Source: Methanocella_A sp049676595 (GTDB taxonomy: Archaea; Halobacteriota; Methanocellia; Methanocellales; Methanocellaceae). Taken from it: a stretch of 64,000 nucleotides of DNA. Positions 1 through 8,284 of the stretch are shown here, one piece after another. The notes under the pieces are model-generated. The model was given only the letters and a program-made list of their open reading frames with translations, searched no databases and was not told the origin of the DNA. Made by a program: the position numbers and the translations under genes. How positions within the stretch are numbered: position 1 is the first letter of the stretch; every line of letters starts with the position of its first letter. The stretch lies in assembly GCF_049676595.1 (NCBI RefSeq), contig NZ_CP187259.1:248001-312000 (forward strand). Direction: 5' to 3'.

Positions 1-292
1 TCAACACAAGAATACCGCCTTTTATTTTACCGTTTGAATAGTAAAAGAATACTATTCATATCTGACGGCAGGATAATAAGCTTTACGTCTGCGGGACAGT
101 CGAAATCCAGCTACGGGCGGCCCTGCTTGAGAGCAGGGCGAAAGAGCCGGAAGACACCCTCTCCAGTAGAAATAAAGGGGTTAATCCTGCCTTGGAGAGT
201 TCTGACGCAGGATAATCCCCTATGCCGGGGAGAGAGAGTAAGGAGATTATTCTGTACAGGTGTACCTAACTGATTCTCCCTCTGCTGCCTGT
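1..292. other. Intergenic region with ORB-like motif
   Basis: I see no convincing gene here; the short open frames have no recognisable protein character. The region holds a small hairpin (arms CCCTGC/GCAGGG, about 121-138) and one motif like an archaeal origin recognition box at 161-183, listed separately. It lies downstream of the minus-strand GH15 gene. Confidence 0.6.
161..183 (+). promoter_or_regulatory. Orphan ORB-like motif
   Basis: The sequence CTCCAGTAGAAATAAAGGGG matches the motif at 63456-63475 beside orc1/cdc6 almost base for base. ORB elements are binding sites of archaeal Orc1/Cdc6 and typically combine a TCCAnnnGAAA core with a downstream G-run. No initiator gene lies next to this copy, so origin function is uncertain. 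Confidence 0.5.
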
Positions 293-2200
293 TTAAAACG
301 GAGACCACATCCGTCCGGCCATGGCTTCTAGGTACTCGATTACCACGGTCATGAACGTCGAGTGGGACCAGGCGAGGGGCAGCACTGAGACTGGCTCCCC
401 CCTTTCGTTCACCTGCTCAGGCATCAGGCCTCCCTTTGCCGAATGGCCGATGGCCCAGCGGATGAGCGACATGCCCTTTTCCAGGTCGCCGCGGCAGATG
501 TACCACTCGGCCAGCCACAGAGTACACAACGGCCAGCTGTTCATGAAGCCCTGGTACCAGTCGCCCTCATATCTTGCTACGCCCCCATCGGGCCGGATCA
601 GTTTCTCTTCGATGGCTTTCATCGTGCCCCCGGCAGCCGGGTGATCCGGCGGCACCAGGCCGAGGTACCAGACGGCGAACAGCGACGCGTCCACGGTATC
701 GTCCCCCACGCCTCGCCTGAACCGGCCCAGCGCCGGATCGTACATCCGGTCAACTGCGGCAGTACGAACGGATTCTGCCATCGTGCCCCACTTCATTTGG
801 GCGCCCTCATCGCCGATCAGCGAGGCGATTAAAGCGGCGCTGTGCAGCCCTGCATACACGCAGGCGCACGAGTACGCATAGACGCCCTTGCGCTCCTCCC
901 ACAGGTCGAAGCTGGGCCGGGGCAGGCCTGTGCCCGGGTCGATGAAGCTGACGAGGAAATCAGCGGCAGGCCGGACCAGCGGCTCGTACAGGGAGGAGAT
1001 GGTCATGATGTTGCGGTCCTCCAGCCAGTGCCGGTACAAAGCGTATAATGGTAATCCGGTTTCGTCGATCTGGATCATGGGCAGGGGGTGCCAGGTGCTG
1101 CCTAAATCGCCGGCTGGCGTGTACTTGTGGCGGAAGAAGCCCCGGCGGTCGAGGATCCGGCTGAAGAATTTGTAGGTGTTGCGGCACAGGTACCGGTACC
1201 CTGCCCGATCCAGCGCCATTGCGACCCACGCGGCGTCCCGGGGCCAGCAATAAGTATAGTAATCAGCTCCCTGCTGCTTGATCTGCGAGTCACACGACGC
1301 GATGATCGAGCCCCCGCGGTCTATGTGGCAGAACACTGTGAGCAGGCTGCGGGAAAACGCGTCACGCACGTCTTCCGGGAGAGCCGAATAGCTCGAAAGG
1401 TGGCCGTGGCTCTGGGCTTTTACGGAGAAGGAGCTCCAGTACCGGGAGCTTTCCTGGTAGAGGCTGTCCACGTCCCGGGACCGAACCCAGTCCTGGATTT
1501 CCTTGGCCTCCCGGAAATGGCGGCCGACGCACACCCAGAACCTCACAGTTGATGCTTCCCCGGGCTGCAGCTCCGGCAGCGTCCACCCGATAGTTGAGTC
1601 CACCGTACCATGGGACACGATGTTGCCCTCCAGCACCCCGTCCTCCGCGTCCTTCCAGGTGCCCTGGCGGTCTCTCCACTCGGAGATGCCCGTGGTGAAC
1701 TGGTCGAACACCGGTTTGGAGCTCTGGATGAAGAACCGGTCCCGCTTGTAGTGGTTCATCATGGGGCCGTCCCTCACTGCCGTGTTGGCAAAGTTGTTCT
1801 CCAGGATATGGTAGCTCTGTGATGAGAATAGCCTCAGTTGCGAAGGCTCTCCCAGGTTGTTTTTCACGGTGATGGTCCGGAGGAACACGTTCCGATCGTG
1901 GTGCACCATGCTCCTGACGGCGACCTCCGCCCCGAAAGCCGGATTAAAGTAGTCGGTTTCTCCGACCATAGATACGTCGTACGCCGACCCTGAGGGGTCG
2001 GGTGCTTCCCGGGCGTAGCTCTGCCGCTTTTCCCAGTCCTCCAGCCACGCGAAACGCTTCCGGGCCAGGTCGTAAAGGCCTAGTCGCATGAACCCGCCGT
2101 GGTTCTCCATGCCTGCGTACGGGTAGTAAAAATCCCTCACTATGCCCCGCTCGTCCACGCAGACGAGGAGCGAACCGTTTCCGAAGATGAGCGGCCTCAT
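293..2200 (-). CDS. Glycoside hydrolase family 15 protein (glucoamylase-like)
   Basis: A 635-residue protein of the archaeal/bacterial GH15 type, expected to hydrolyse alpha-glucosidic bonds of glucans or trehalose-like sugars with inversion. The N-terminal beta-sandwich occupies roughly residues 1-260. The (alpha/alpha)6 barrel follows, with WPRDAAW near 319-325, a LWEERKG motif near 433-439 that carries the likely catalytic acid, and a MPEQ motif near 593-596 that carries the likely catalytic base. No signal peptide is visible, so a cytoplasmic role such as turnover of storage glycogen or trehalose is more likely than secretion. Length and motifs fit an intact enzyme. It is transcribed alone on the minus strand and diverges from the surface-protein gene at 2367. 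Exact substrate is not deducible. Confidence 0.88.
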   Translation of the reverse strand: MRPLIFGNGSLLVCVDERGIVRDFYYPYAGMENHGGFMRLGLYDLARKRFAWLEDWEKRQSYAREAPDPSGSAYDVSMVGETDYFNPAFGAEVAVRSMVHHDRNVFLRTITVKNNLGEPSQLRLFSSQSYHILENNFANTAVRDGPMMNHYKRDRFFIQSSKPVFDQFTTGISEWRDRQGTWKDAEDGVLEGNIVSHGTVDSTIGWTLPELQPGEASTVRFWVCVGRHFREAKEIQDWVRSRDVDSLYQESSRYWSSFSVKAQSHGHLSSYSALPEDVRDAFSRSLLTVFCHIDRGGSIIASCDSQIKQQGADYYTYCWPRDAAWVAMALDRAGYRYLCRNTYKFFSRILDRRGFFRHKYTPAGDLGSTWHPLPMIQIDETGLPLYALYRHWLEDRNIMTISSLYEPLVRPAADFLVSFIDPGTGLPRPSFDLWEERKGVYAYSCACVYAGLHSAALIASLIGDEGAQMKWGTMAESVRTAAVDRMYDPALGRFRRGVGDDTVDASLFAVWYLGLVPPDHPAAGGTMKAIEEKLIRPDGGVARYEGDWYQGFMNSWPLCTLWLAEWYICRGDLEKGMSLIRWAIGHSAKGGLMPEQVNERGEPVSVLPLAWSHSTFMTVVIEYLEAMAGRMWSPF

Positions 2201-2366
2201 AGGTAAACATGCAGAAAGTCCACCCCGCGATTTATAAATTTATGTCACGGTGAAAGCCGGTAATCAGCCGCCCGGGGAAACGTCGTCGATCTCGCCATCG
2301 CCGGAGGCAGGGGCGATCTTTAAGACATTGCAGGCCCTTTAGTGTTTCTGGTCAAAGAGGATTACT

Positions 2367-3248
2367 ATGGTAGGGCAGGAGAAGTCAGATCGGTACCGGA
2401 GAAGGTTGAAACTGCTATCCATCGCGATCACGCTCCTCATCATCCTGTCCATGCTGGCGCTGGCCGCCTTCTTCAGCTATATCTTCGCTTACCTGGGATC
2501 GATCGACGATCCGTTCTCGCCCCGGCTCCCGGACTACGATTACAGGCTGTCTGTCACTGGCCTCGAGGGATTTACGACAGACGATGGTTCCGCGGTTATC
2601 AGGATGCCCCTGCCCGGGGCCGATGGTAAACCCCTGCTCACAGAAGGCTGGTGGGTGAACTATCCCAATGACTCTAACCAGCATTACCACGGGATGCAGA
2701 GCCTGCGAGCTGTGAACACCTCCGAAGGCCCCATGCTGGAAGCCCGGATCATCACGACCGATTACTACGAGAGCTATGCCAGGGCTACTCCCATAGCAGT
2801 CTCGCCGGGGCAAAATACCTCGGGGCTTCCGGGAGTGGTGCCGGACAGGATCAACAAGACCCCGTCCTTCGACGATGTCCACGTCATAGCGTCCGGATAT
2901 GTTGAGCCGCTTAATTATCCTACCGGCGCCCAGGGCCGGACAGCTGTTAAGAAATTTTTAAACACGCCTCTGCTACCCGTCGCTTACGTACCCGAGTTGT
3001 GCACCCTGGAGACCAATTACAGCACGTACGTCTACGTCGACCCGGCGCTCAGACCCCTGAGCAACGACAGCACCCTCAAAGTAGAGGGAAAGATGATCGT
3101 GAAACTCAACCACAACAAGGTCAACGCCTCGGAAGAGGGCGTCCGCAGGTTCGAGATCCACACGTACACGATTGACGAGACCATTCCCGGCGGCGTGACA
3201 GGCTACGTGCCGGTGGAAGTCCGCTACCAGTATTCGGTCGGCGTATAG
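2367..3248 (+). CDS. Membrane-anchored surface protein, paralog family member 1
   Basis: A 293-residue protein of unknown function. A basic N-terminus (RRRLKLL) is followed by one hydrophobic segment at about residues 15-42, and the rest looks extracellular. The mature part opens with YRLSVTGLEGFTTDDGSAVI and contains several possible N-glycosylation sequons. It ends with a GVTGYVPVEVRYQYS segment. The same start and end motifs recur in the proteins at 3421-4299 and 45720-46397, so the three form a paralogous family. A beta-sandwich fold is my inference from the alternating pattern. The gene stands alone and is followed by a 170-base AT-rich gap before its paralog. I do not recognise a named domain. 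Confidence 0.75.
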   Translation: MVGQEKSDRYRRRLKLLSIAITLLIILSMLALAAFFSYIFAYLGSIDDPFSPRLPDYDYRLSVTGLEGFTTDDGSAVIRMPLPGADGKPLLTEGWWVNYPNDSNQHYHGMQSLRAVNTSEGPMLEARIITTDYYESYARATPIAVSPGQNTSGLPGVVPDRINKTPSFDDVHVIASGYVEPLNYPTGAQGRTAVKKFLNTPLLPVAYVPELCTLETNYSTYVYVDPALRPLSNDSTLKVEGKMIVKLNHNKVNASEEGVRRFEIHTYTIDETIPGGVTGYVPVEVRYQYSVGV

Positions 3249-3420
3249 CCCGTCCGGGCCAGAACGTCAGTGTACAAATTGCTCCCACTAGTAGGGCGGA
3301 GCGTAGATGAGGCCGGCCTGACAGGCGATTCTATATATGGGTGACCAGATCGGGCGCTTGTTATATAAAGATTTATAGTTATTACAGATAAATAAGAGCA
3401 GGGCTATAGGAGAGTTTTAT

Positions 3421-4299
3421 ATTAGCGCCTTTTACGCGACGGCTTACAAACTTATCGTAGTCATCCTGCTGATAGTTGTAGCCGTCATAGTAGCGGGCTG
3501 CGACGACCCTGCCTACGAGATGTTTCCATACTATGAATACAATATCAACGTCAGCGGCCTGGAGAATTTCACCACTGATGACGGTTCGGCTGTCATCATG
3601 CTTCCAGCCCCCGCAGTCGATGGTAGGGTTATTCTGCCCTTCGGGGGGAAGTTCAATGGAAGCCTCTACAAAAACATAGGCGACGGAGGATTCGACGTGA
3701 ACATCGTGGGCATCAACGGGTGGGGCTACCACGGTACCAGGTATGTGGAAGTGGTCAACACAAGCCATGGTCAGATGATCGAAGCCAGGTTCGACAGTAC
3801 CGACTTTTACAAGGTCTGGCCTTCCAGGAGTGGCGATCACCTGACAAACATGACGCTCGACGAGTACGGGATGTACACGATCAACAAAACCGAGCCGGCT
3901 TTTGACGACCTGATCTTTCGGTCCCGCATGGTTCTCGGACCAAAGGACAACGAGACAACCAATGCCACAGTAGCCAGTTTAGCGAATCGTCCGCTACACC
4001 CGATCGCGAACACCAGTTCCGCCGGCTATACGATATCGGCGAAGATACCCTATGTAGAAAATTACACGTCCTATATCTATCTCGATGAAAGGCTGAAGCC
4101 CGTGAGCCCGGGCAACCATACCATCGAGATCTACGCGAGGATGGAAATAGCGGTCGGCGTGCACCCGTATGGCGGATCACAGGGCAACCACTACGTCTTC
4201 GTTATTAGAGAATCGATCCCGGAAGGCGTTACGGGTTACGTGCCAGTTACAGTACAGTACATTGGTAACGCTAACGTGAGGCCTGAGGAACTTTTCTAA
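3421..4299 (+). CDS. Putative lipoprotein, paralog family member 2, non-canonical start
   Basis: Reading this frame upstream of the first ATG (3520) gives a complete lipoprotein signal: Lys, a run of about 15 hydrophobic residues, then VAGC as lipobox with DDP after the cysteine. The frame is open back to 3379 but holds no ATG, GTG or TTG before 3520. An AGGAGAG Shine-Dalgarno at 3408-3414 points to ATT at 3421 as the initiator, a rare but known start codon. The mature part (NINVSGLENFTTDD..., ending in GVTGYVPVTVQY) is clearly paralogous to 2367-3248. The alternative is that an original ATG was lost and the gene is decaying. The rest of the frame is intact. It converges on ftsY with only a few bases between the stops. 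Function unknown. Confidence 0.65.
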   Translation: MSAFYATAYKLIVVILLIVVAVIVAGCDDPAYEMFPYYEYNINVSGLENFTTDDGSAVIMLPAPAVDGRVILPFGGKFNGSLYKNIGDGGFDVNIVGINGWGYHGTRYVEVVNTSHGQMIEARFDSTDFYKVWPSRSGDHLTNMTLDEYGMYTINKTEPAFDDLIFRSRMVLGPKDNETTNATVASLANRPLHPIANTSSAGYTISAKIPYVENYTSYIYLDERLKPVSPGNHTIEIYARMEIAVGVHPYGGSQGNHYVFVIRESIPEGVTGYVPVTVQYIGNANVRPEELF

Positions 4300-4303
4300 A
4301 AAG

Positions 4304-5455
4304 TTAGCGCTCGAACAGCCGGTCCACGAACCAGTCCGTCTCGAACTTCTTTAAATCCTTGTACTCCTGGCCCACGCCTAAGAATAAAATCGGCTTGCCC
4401 GTGATATGGGCGATGGAGATGGCTGCGCCTCCCTTGGCGTCGGCGTCTGCCTTCGTTAAAATAGTGCCACTGACAGGGACGGCGTCATTGAACAGCTTGG
4501 CCCTCTCGACGGCGTCGTTGCCTGCGATGGCCTCGTCGACGAAGATGACGAGATCGGGCTTGACGACCCGGCTGATCTTCTTGAGCTGCTCCATGAGGTT
4601 GATGTTGGTGTGCAGCCTGCCTGCCGTATCGGCTAAGACGATGTCTTTCTTGTTGTTCTTGGCGAACTGGACGGCGTCGTATATCACAGCAGCCGGGTCT
4701 GCGCCCTGCGCGTGCTTGATCATCTTGAGGCCGAGCCGGTCGGCGTGCTTCTCGAGTTGCTCGATGGCACCCGCCCGGAAGGTGTCGCCTGCGGCGATGA
4801 CCACGCCGTAGCCCTGCTCTTTCAGGCGTTCGCCGAGCTTGGCGATGGTGGTGGTCTTGCCGGCGCCGTTGACGCCGATAAAAGTGATGATGACTGGCCT
4901 GTTGCTCTTTTTAACAAAATCGTCGAAGTCCAGTGCGTTAGTATTAAGAATGCTCGCGATGGAGTCTCTGAGCGCGTCTTCCGCCAGATCGCCCGTCGAG
5001 CGTAAAAATTTCTTGTGCTGGCCGGTGAGGTCTTCCTTGACCCGCTTGATGATAGACTCGGCCACGGGAAGAGCGACGTCACTCTCCAGCAGGGCCATCT
5101 CCAGCTCCCAGAGGGGGGCTTCGAGGTCCTTTTCGGATAAAACAACTTCACCCTTAGTCAGGGCGATAGCTCTGTTTAAAATGCCGCCAGCCGGTTTCTC
5201 GGCGGGTTTCTCGGTCACCTTAGCTGCCGGAGCTTCGGCGGGCTTCGGAGCCTGAGCGGCTTCAGCCGGCTGTTGAGCAGCAGGCTGGGATGATGTGGCT
5301 GATGTGTTAGTGGTAGCCTGAGGCTGGGGGGAAGGTTCGGCTTTAGGTGCTTCCGTCTCTGGAGCAGGCGCTCCGGACACGGCCTTCACCTTTTCGTCGA
5401 TCGTTTGCTTGAATTCGTTGAGCTTTTGTTTTAGCTTATCGAACATCGACGGCAC
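4304..5455 (-). CDS. ftsY: Signal recognition particle receptor FtsY
   Basis: The SRP GTPase that docks SRP54-ribosome complexes at the membrane. Of 383 residues, the first 90 form a low-complexity Ala/Pro/Glu linker (acidic A domain) after a short amphipathic start (MFDKLKQKLNEFKQ). The N domain helical bundle covers about 95-180. The G domain shows GVNGAGKT (194-201), DTFRAGA (224-230), DTAGR (276-280) and TKAD (334-337). Length is usual for archaeal FtsY. It is the last gene of the S19e...prefoldin operon on the minus strand, 30 bases after prefoldin alpha, an arrangement common in euryarchaea that links membrane targeting with ribosome genes. Confidence 0.97.
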   Translation of the reverse strand: MPSMFDKLKQKLNEFKQTIDEKVKAVSGAPAPETEAPKAEPSPQPQATTNTSATSSQPAAQQPAEAAQAPKPAEAPAAKVTEKPAEKPAGGILNRAIALTKGEVVLSEKDLEAPLWELEMALLESDVALPVAESIIKRVKEDLTGQHKKFLRSTGDLAEDALRDSIASILNTNALDFDDFVKKSNRPVIITFIGVNGAGKTTTIAKLGERLKEQGYGVVIAAGDTFRAGAIEQLEKHADRLGLKMIKHAQGADPAAVIYDAVQFAKNNKKDIVLADTAGRLHTNINLMEQLKKISRVVKPDLVIFVDEAIAGNDAVERAKLFNDAVPVSGTILTKADADAKGGAAISIAHITGKPILFLGVGQEYKDLKKFETDWFVDRLFER

Positions 5456-5485
5456 CTCCGGCCACTATTATGTTTAATGCCACAT

Positions 5486-5902
5486 CTATTGTCTGTACTT
5501 TTCCGCCTCTTGCTGCAGGCGCATGAGCTCTCCGGTGACCTGGTTTAGGACTCCGTTGACCTCTGCCATCGCCTTTTCCAGCTCCGTCCGCCGGGTCTGG
5601 AAAAGGGCTCTGGCGTCGGCGACGGTCCGCTCGACGCTGATGTCTGCGCCCAGGCCGACGAGCACCTTGTCCGGCTTCGCGATGGTCGCGTGGACGAACG
5701 AGCCTGCCCCGATGGGGACCAGCATTTCGTGGCCTTCGGTGGCGCCTTCCAGCGAGGTGATCGCCTTCAGGGCTGCGTCTACGTCGTTGACGGAGGCCTG
5801 GATCAGGTTGGCCTGCTGCTGCAGTGCCTCCATGCGGCCCTGATAGGCCTGCATCTTCGCGACGAGGTCGCGAATCTGGTCCTCGTTTGCCTCGGCTGCC
5901 AT
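5486..5902 (-). CDS. pfdA: Prefoldin alpha subunit
   Basis: A 138-residue subunit of the hexameric prefoldin (GimC) chaperone, which hands unfolded proteins to the thermosome. The sequence is two long coiled-coil helices (about residues 5-50 and 90-135) separated by a beta-hairpin segment containing LVPIGAGSFVHATI, the hallmark of the alpha class. It sits 3 bases after the LX ribosomal protein gene and just upstream of ftsY in the conserved translation operon. The length is typical and the start is supported by its position immediately after the preceding stop. Confidence 0.95.
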   Translation of the reverse strand: MAAEANEDQIRDLVAKMQAYQGRMEALQQQANLIQASVNDVDAALKAITSLEGATEGHEMLVPIGAGSFVHATIAKPDKVLVGLGADISVERTVADARALFQTRRTELEKAMAEVNGVLNQVTGELMRLQQEAEKYRQ

Positions 5903-5905
5903 GGC

Positions 5906-6082
5906 TTACGCCTCTTTCACGGACTCGATCTTGATCAGACGGCGCTCGACCTTGTGCTTGCTGCCAAAGGTCGTGTACACCTTCTCCTCGGCGTTCTTGG
6001 GGTTGACGGCCTCGATTTCCTTGGAGAATTTCTCCCACTGGACGCCAGCCTTGAACGATCCCTGCACTACGAATTTAGCCAT
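5906..6082 (-). CDS. rpl18a: Ribosomal protein LX (L18Ae/L20a)
   Basis: A 58-residue archaeal large-subunit protein related to eukaryotic L18a/eL20. It begins MAKFVVQGSFKAGVQWEKF and ends with a basic ERRLIKIESV segment, which covers the whole family. A longer reading to 6115 adds 11 unrelated residues. The start at 6082 is preferred because it has a GAGGAG Shine-Dalgarno (complement of 6093-6098) and matches the family N-terminus. The gene lies between aIF6 and prefoldin alpha with gaps of a few bases, so it is cotranscribed. Confidence 0.95.
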   Translation of the reverse strand: MAKFVVQGSFKAGVQWEKFSKEIEAVNPKNAEEKVYTTFGSKHKVERRLIKIESVKEA

Positions 6083-6089
6083 AATGAAT

Positions 6090-6758
6090 TCACTCCTCGA
6101 TAAAGCCCAGCGCATCCTCGATCCGGCCTAGCTCCGGACCAGACGTTCTGGTGCCTGTAATCAGTCCCTTAGTGGTCGCGAGGATCGCGGATCCCACGAG
6201 AGGGGATCCGAAGCTGACTGTGCCGATGTCCACCGGGAGCTTGAACAGGTCCTCGAGGACCGTGAGCTCCTCCTCGGTTGCCCGGGGGTGGACGAGAATG
6301 CCCTTGTTAGTAGCGCAGCCGGCCATGCCGACGGTTTTGAGGCCGCCGATAGTGCCGCGTCTGACTTCGACCTTGAGGGATTTCTCGATCGCTTCGATGT
6401 TCTTGTCAGTCAGCGCCGGGTGGACCAGCGCAGCCGTATCGTTGACCAGGATGAGGTTACCTGCCGCGGTCATCTTGCCCTTAAGCCGGGTTACTTTCCC
6501 GTGCTCCTGCAGCAGTTGTGCTTCCTTGTCCAGCGTCAGGTCCGAAACGATGAAACCGTTGCTGTTGCCCGTCATCATGGAGCCGATTAGAGTGCTCTCG
6601 TTGATGAGCGTGCGAACCACAGCGGTGCCCAGCGTCTCGGCGACGGTGTCCACGGTAGCCTGCGGCAGATCGGGCGGGAGCACTACGACCTGCTCTGTGT
6701 TCGCAGCGTATATGCCCACGTACGGGTAGCCGTAAAAGTCAATCTGCCTGATGGTCAT
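6090..6758 (-). CDS. eif6: Translation initiation factor aIF6
   Basis: A 222-residue pentein-fold anti-association factor that binds the 50S subunit and prevents premature joining with 30S. The repeated alpha-beta unit is visible through recurring segments such as IGSMMTGNSNGFIV, GNLILVNDTAAL, GMAGCATNKGILVHP and GSAILATTKGLITG. The length matches archaeal aIF6. It is placed between L31e and LX as in most euryarchaea, 7 bases upstream of the LX start. A 112-base gap with short tandem repeats separates it from L31e, the only sizeable gap inside the lower operon. Confidence 0.97.
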   Translation of the reverse strand: MTIRQIDFYGYPYVGIYAANTEQVVVLPPDLPQATVDTVAETLGTAVVRTLINESTLIGSMMTGNSNGFIVSDLTLDKEAQLLQEHGKVTRLKGKMTAAGNLILVNDTAALVHPALTDKNIEAIEKSLKVEVRRGTIGGLKTVGMAGCATNKGILVHPRATEEELTVLEDLFKLPVDIGTVSFGSPLVGSAILATTKGLITGTRTSGPELGRIEDALGFIEE

Positions 6759-6796
6759 CGGTTAATCGCCTTTTAGTATCTCTCGCATTGCTCGCT

Positions 6797-6885
6797 TACT
6801 CGGTGCCAGCGATTTTACTCGCCATCAGCAATTTTACTCACTGCCGGCGAATAAATCACTGCCAGCGATTTTACTCGCTACCCAC
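6797..6885. repeat. Short tandem repeats in the L31e-aIF6 gap
   Basis: Read on the minus strand, about four units of roughly 20 bases of the form GAGTAAAATCGCTGGCAGTGA follow one another with drift (GTAAAATTGCTGATGGCGA, TTTATTCGCCGGCAGTGA). The first unit overlaps the last codons and stop of L31e. They fill the only long intergenic gap between the L31e and aIF6 genes. Confidence 0.6.
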
Positions 6886-7146
6886 TACCTGCGCGGTCAC
6901 GCCTTCCTCGGAACGGACGGCCTTGACCCGGACTGCGCTGGGCGGCTTCTCTATGCCGTGCTCCCAGACAGCCTCGTTGAGCTCAGAGCTGATCTTGATC
7001 TTGTCCTCATCAATCTTCATGTGCTTGCTGAGGTACTCGCGGATGACCTTGATCGCCTTGTTGCTCCGCTTCCACACGGGGTAATCCTTGACTTCCCTGA
7101 GCGGAATAGTGTAGATCTGCTCAGTTGCCTTGTTCTCTTCTGCCAT
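6871..7146 (-). CDS. rpl31e: Ribosomal protein L31e
   Basis: A 91-residue large-subunit protein located near the exit tunnel. The core TIPLREVKDYPVWKRSNKAI followed by VIREYLSKHMKI is diagnostic. It starts 16 bases after the L39e stop. The last residues (VVGSE) are encoded within a tandem repeat that continues past the stop, suggesting that repeat expansion rewrote the extreme C-terminus. Otherwise length and sequence are standard. Confidence 0.96.
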   Translation of the reverse strand: MAEENKATEQIYTIPLREVKDYPVWKRSNKAIKVIREYLSKHMKIDEDKIKISSELNEAVWEHGIEKPPSAVRVKAVRSEEGVTAQVVGSE

Positions 7147-7161
7147 AATCCGACACTTCCT

Positions 7162-7314
7162 TTACTCGGGCAGACTGGTTCTGCGCCAGCTCCGCCTCTG
7201 CGGGTGGCTCATGACAGCCCTGTTGGTCTTCATGATCACCCACGCCGGAACTCTTCTGTTCTGGTTGGTGTACTTTGCCAACCGCATCTTCTTGCCCTTC
7301 GACTTCTTAGTCAT
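7162..7314 (-). CDS. rpl39e: Ribosomal protein L39e
   Basis: A 50-residue, strongly basic protein lining the peptide exit tunnel. The translation begins MTKKSKGKKMRLAKYTNQNR, contains VPAWVIMKTNRAV and ends RTSLPE, which is the full L39e family. Its ATG overlaps the stop of the upstream PP-loop gene by 4 bases (ATGA), evidence of translational coupling, and L31e follows 16 bases after its stop. The gene is too short to be found by length alone. Confidence 0.96.
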   Translation of the reverse strand: MTKKSKGKKMRLAKYTNQNRRVPAWVIMKTNRAVMSHPQRRSWRRTSLPE

Positions 7315-7913
7315 GAACTATACCTTCTCAGTACCCTTGACTGGGTATGCTCAGGGGGAAAAATCCTGTCATAGGTCTCAACCCCCAGGCGTGTCTTCAT
7401 CGATGATCGGATCTCAGTCTCGTAATCTGCCTTTGGCACCGCCGAGGTGTCGCCCTCGATGATTTCGAGGTGCTCCGCGATCAAATCTTCGATCGCATGG
7501 CGGCCGTAACCTGCGAGCGGCCTGATATATCTGATATCGTGCCGGTCTTCCAGGCTCCTGATCTCTCCCATTGAAAGCTTCGGTGCGCGGTCATCCCGCC
7601 TGGTGCCGTCGGCGATGTGTTTCGCCTCTCCCAGCACTGCTACGGTCTCGAGCGCCCTTCTGTGCACGAGGCTTATCCCGTGCCGGGGGTACCCGAATTT
7701 GAGCATTTCGTCGATGCCTTCGTCAAGGATCGCAGGATCGAGCCTTACGAGCTTGAACGGAAATCCTATCTCGTGGGCCGCTTCTTTAGCATTTTCCCAC
7801 GTGTTCTCCAGCCCGAACGTGCAAGTCACAAGCTCCACGTCGAAGAAAGGTTCAAGCAATATGGCTGCCAGCGAGCTGTCTTTGCCCCCGCTGTACAGGA
7901 CCTGTACCTTCAT
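7311..7913 (-). CDS. PP-loop ATPase of the adenine nucleotide alpha hydrolase superfamily
   Basis: A 200-residue protein with an N-terminal PP-loop, LYSGGKDSS (residues 6-14), which binds ATP and releases pyrophosphate to adenylate a substrate. Proteins with this motif include tRNA-thiolating and amide-forming enzymes. A second region, HIADGTRRDDRAPKLS, resembles the conserved ADGT segment of this group. The conserved placement between PDCD5 and L39e suggests a role in RNA or ribosome modification, but that is inference and the substrate is unknown. It overlaps PDCD5 and L39e by 4 bases each, so it is fully inside the operon. Confidence 0.85.
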   Translation of the reverse strand: MKVQVLYSGGKDSSLAAILLEPFFDVELVTCTFGLENTWENAKEAAHEIGFPFKLVRLDPAILDEGIDEMLKFGYPRHGISLVHRRALETVAVLGEAKHIADGTRRDDRAPKLSMGEIRSLEDRHDIRYIRPLAGYGRHAIEDLIAEHLEIIEGDTSAVPKADYETEIRSSMKTRLGVETYDRIFPPEHTQSRVLRRYSS

Positions 7914-8239
7914 TTCCGCGTGATCTTGATGTCCCGCTTCTTGGGCTGTATCTGTTCCAGAATCCTGACCAGTTGCTGGTCATCGATCTGTTTGGCGAGC
8001 CTGCCACTCTGCGCCAGCCCGATGAGCTGTGCCTCGACGTTCTCTACGAAGTCTGGCCGGGTCATCCGGATGGTATTCAGCCGCTCGCGGGCTTCCGGGG
8101 TGAGGATCTGACGCAAGATCATAGCCTTCTGCTGCTCGACCTGCTGTCGCTGCTGCGCTCTGGCTATATCGTCCTGCTGGGCTCGCTGCATCTCTTCCAG
8201 CTTACGCCGGCGAATTTCATCCAGCTCGTCACCGCTCAT
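7910..8239 (-). CDS. PDCD5-family DNA-binding protein
   Basis: A 109-residue archaeal homolog of eukaryotic PDCD5 (TFAR19). The family has a long charged N-terminal helix (EIRRRKLEEMQRAQQ), then a triple-helix bundle with ILTPEARERLNTIRMTRPDF and a basic tail KKRDIKITRK. All three are present. Archaeal members bind double-stranded DNA and are almost always next to S19e, as here. The gene starts 45 bases after the S19e stop and overlaps the next gene by 4 bases. Confidence 0.94.
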   Translation of the reverse strand: MSGDELDEIRRRKLEEMQRAQQDDIARAQQRQQVEQQKAMILRQILTPEARERLNTIRMTRPDFVENVEAQLIGLAQSGRLAKQIDDQQLVRILEQIQPKKRDIKITRK

Positions 8240-8284
8240 GTTCTGTCACTCCGGTTATTGGTATGTTGTGCAGTTCCAGGTAGC

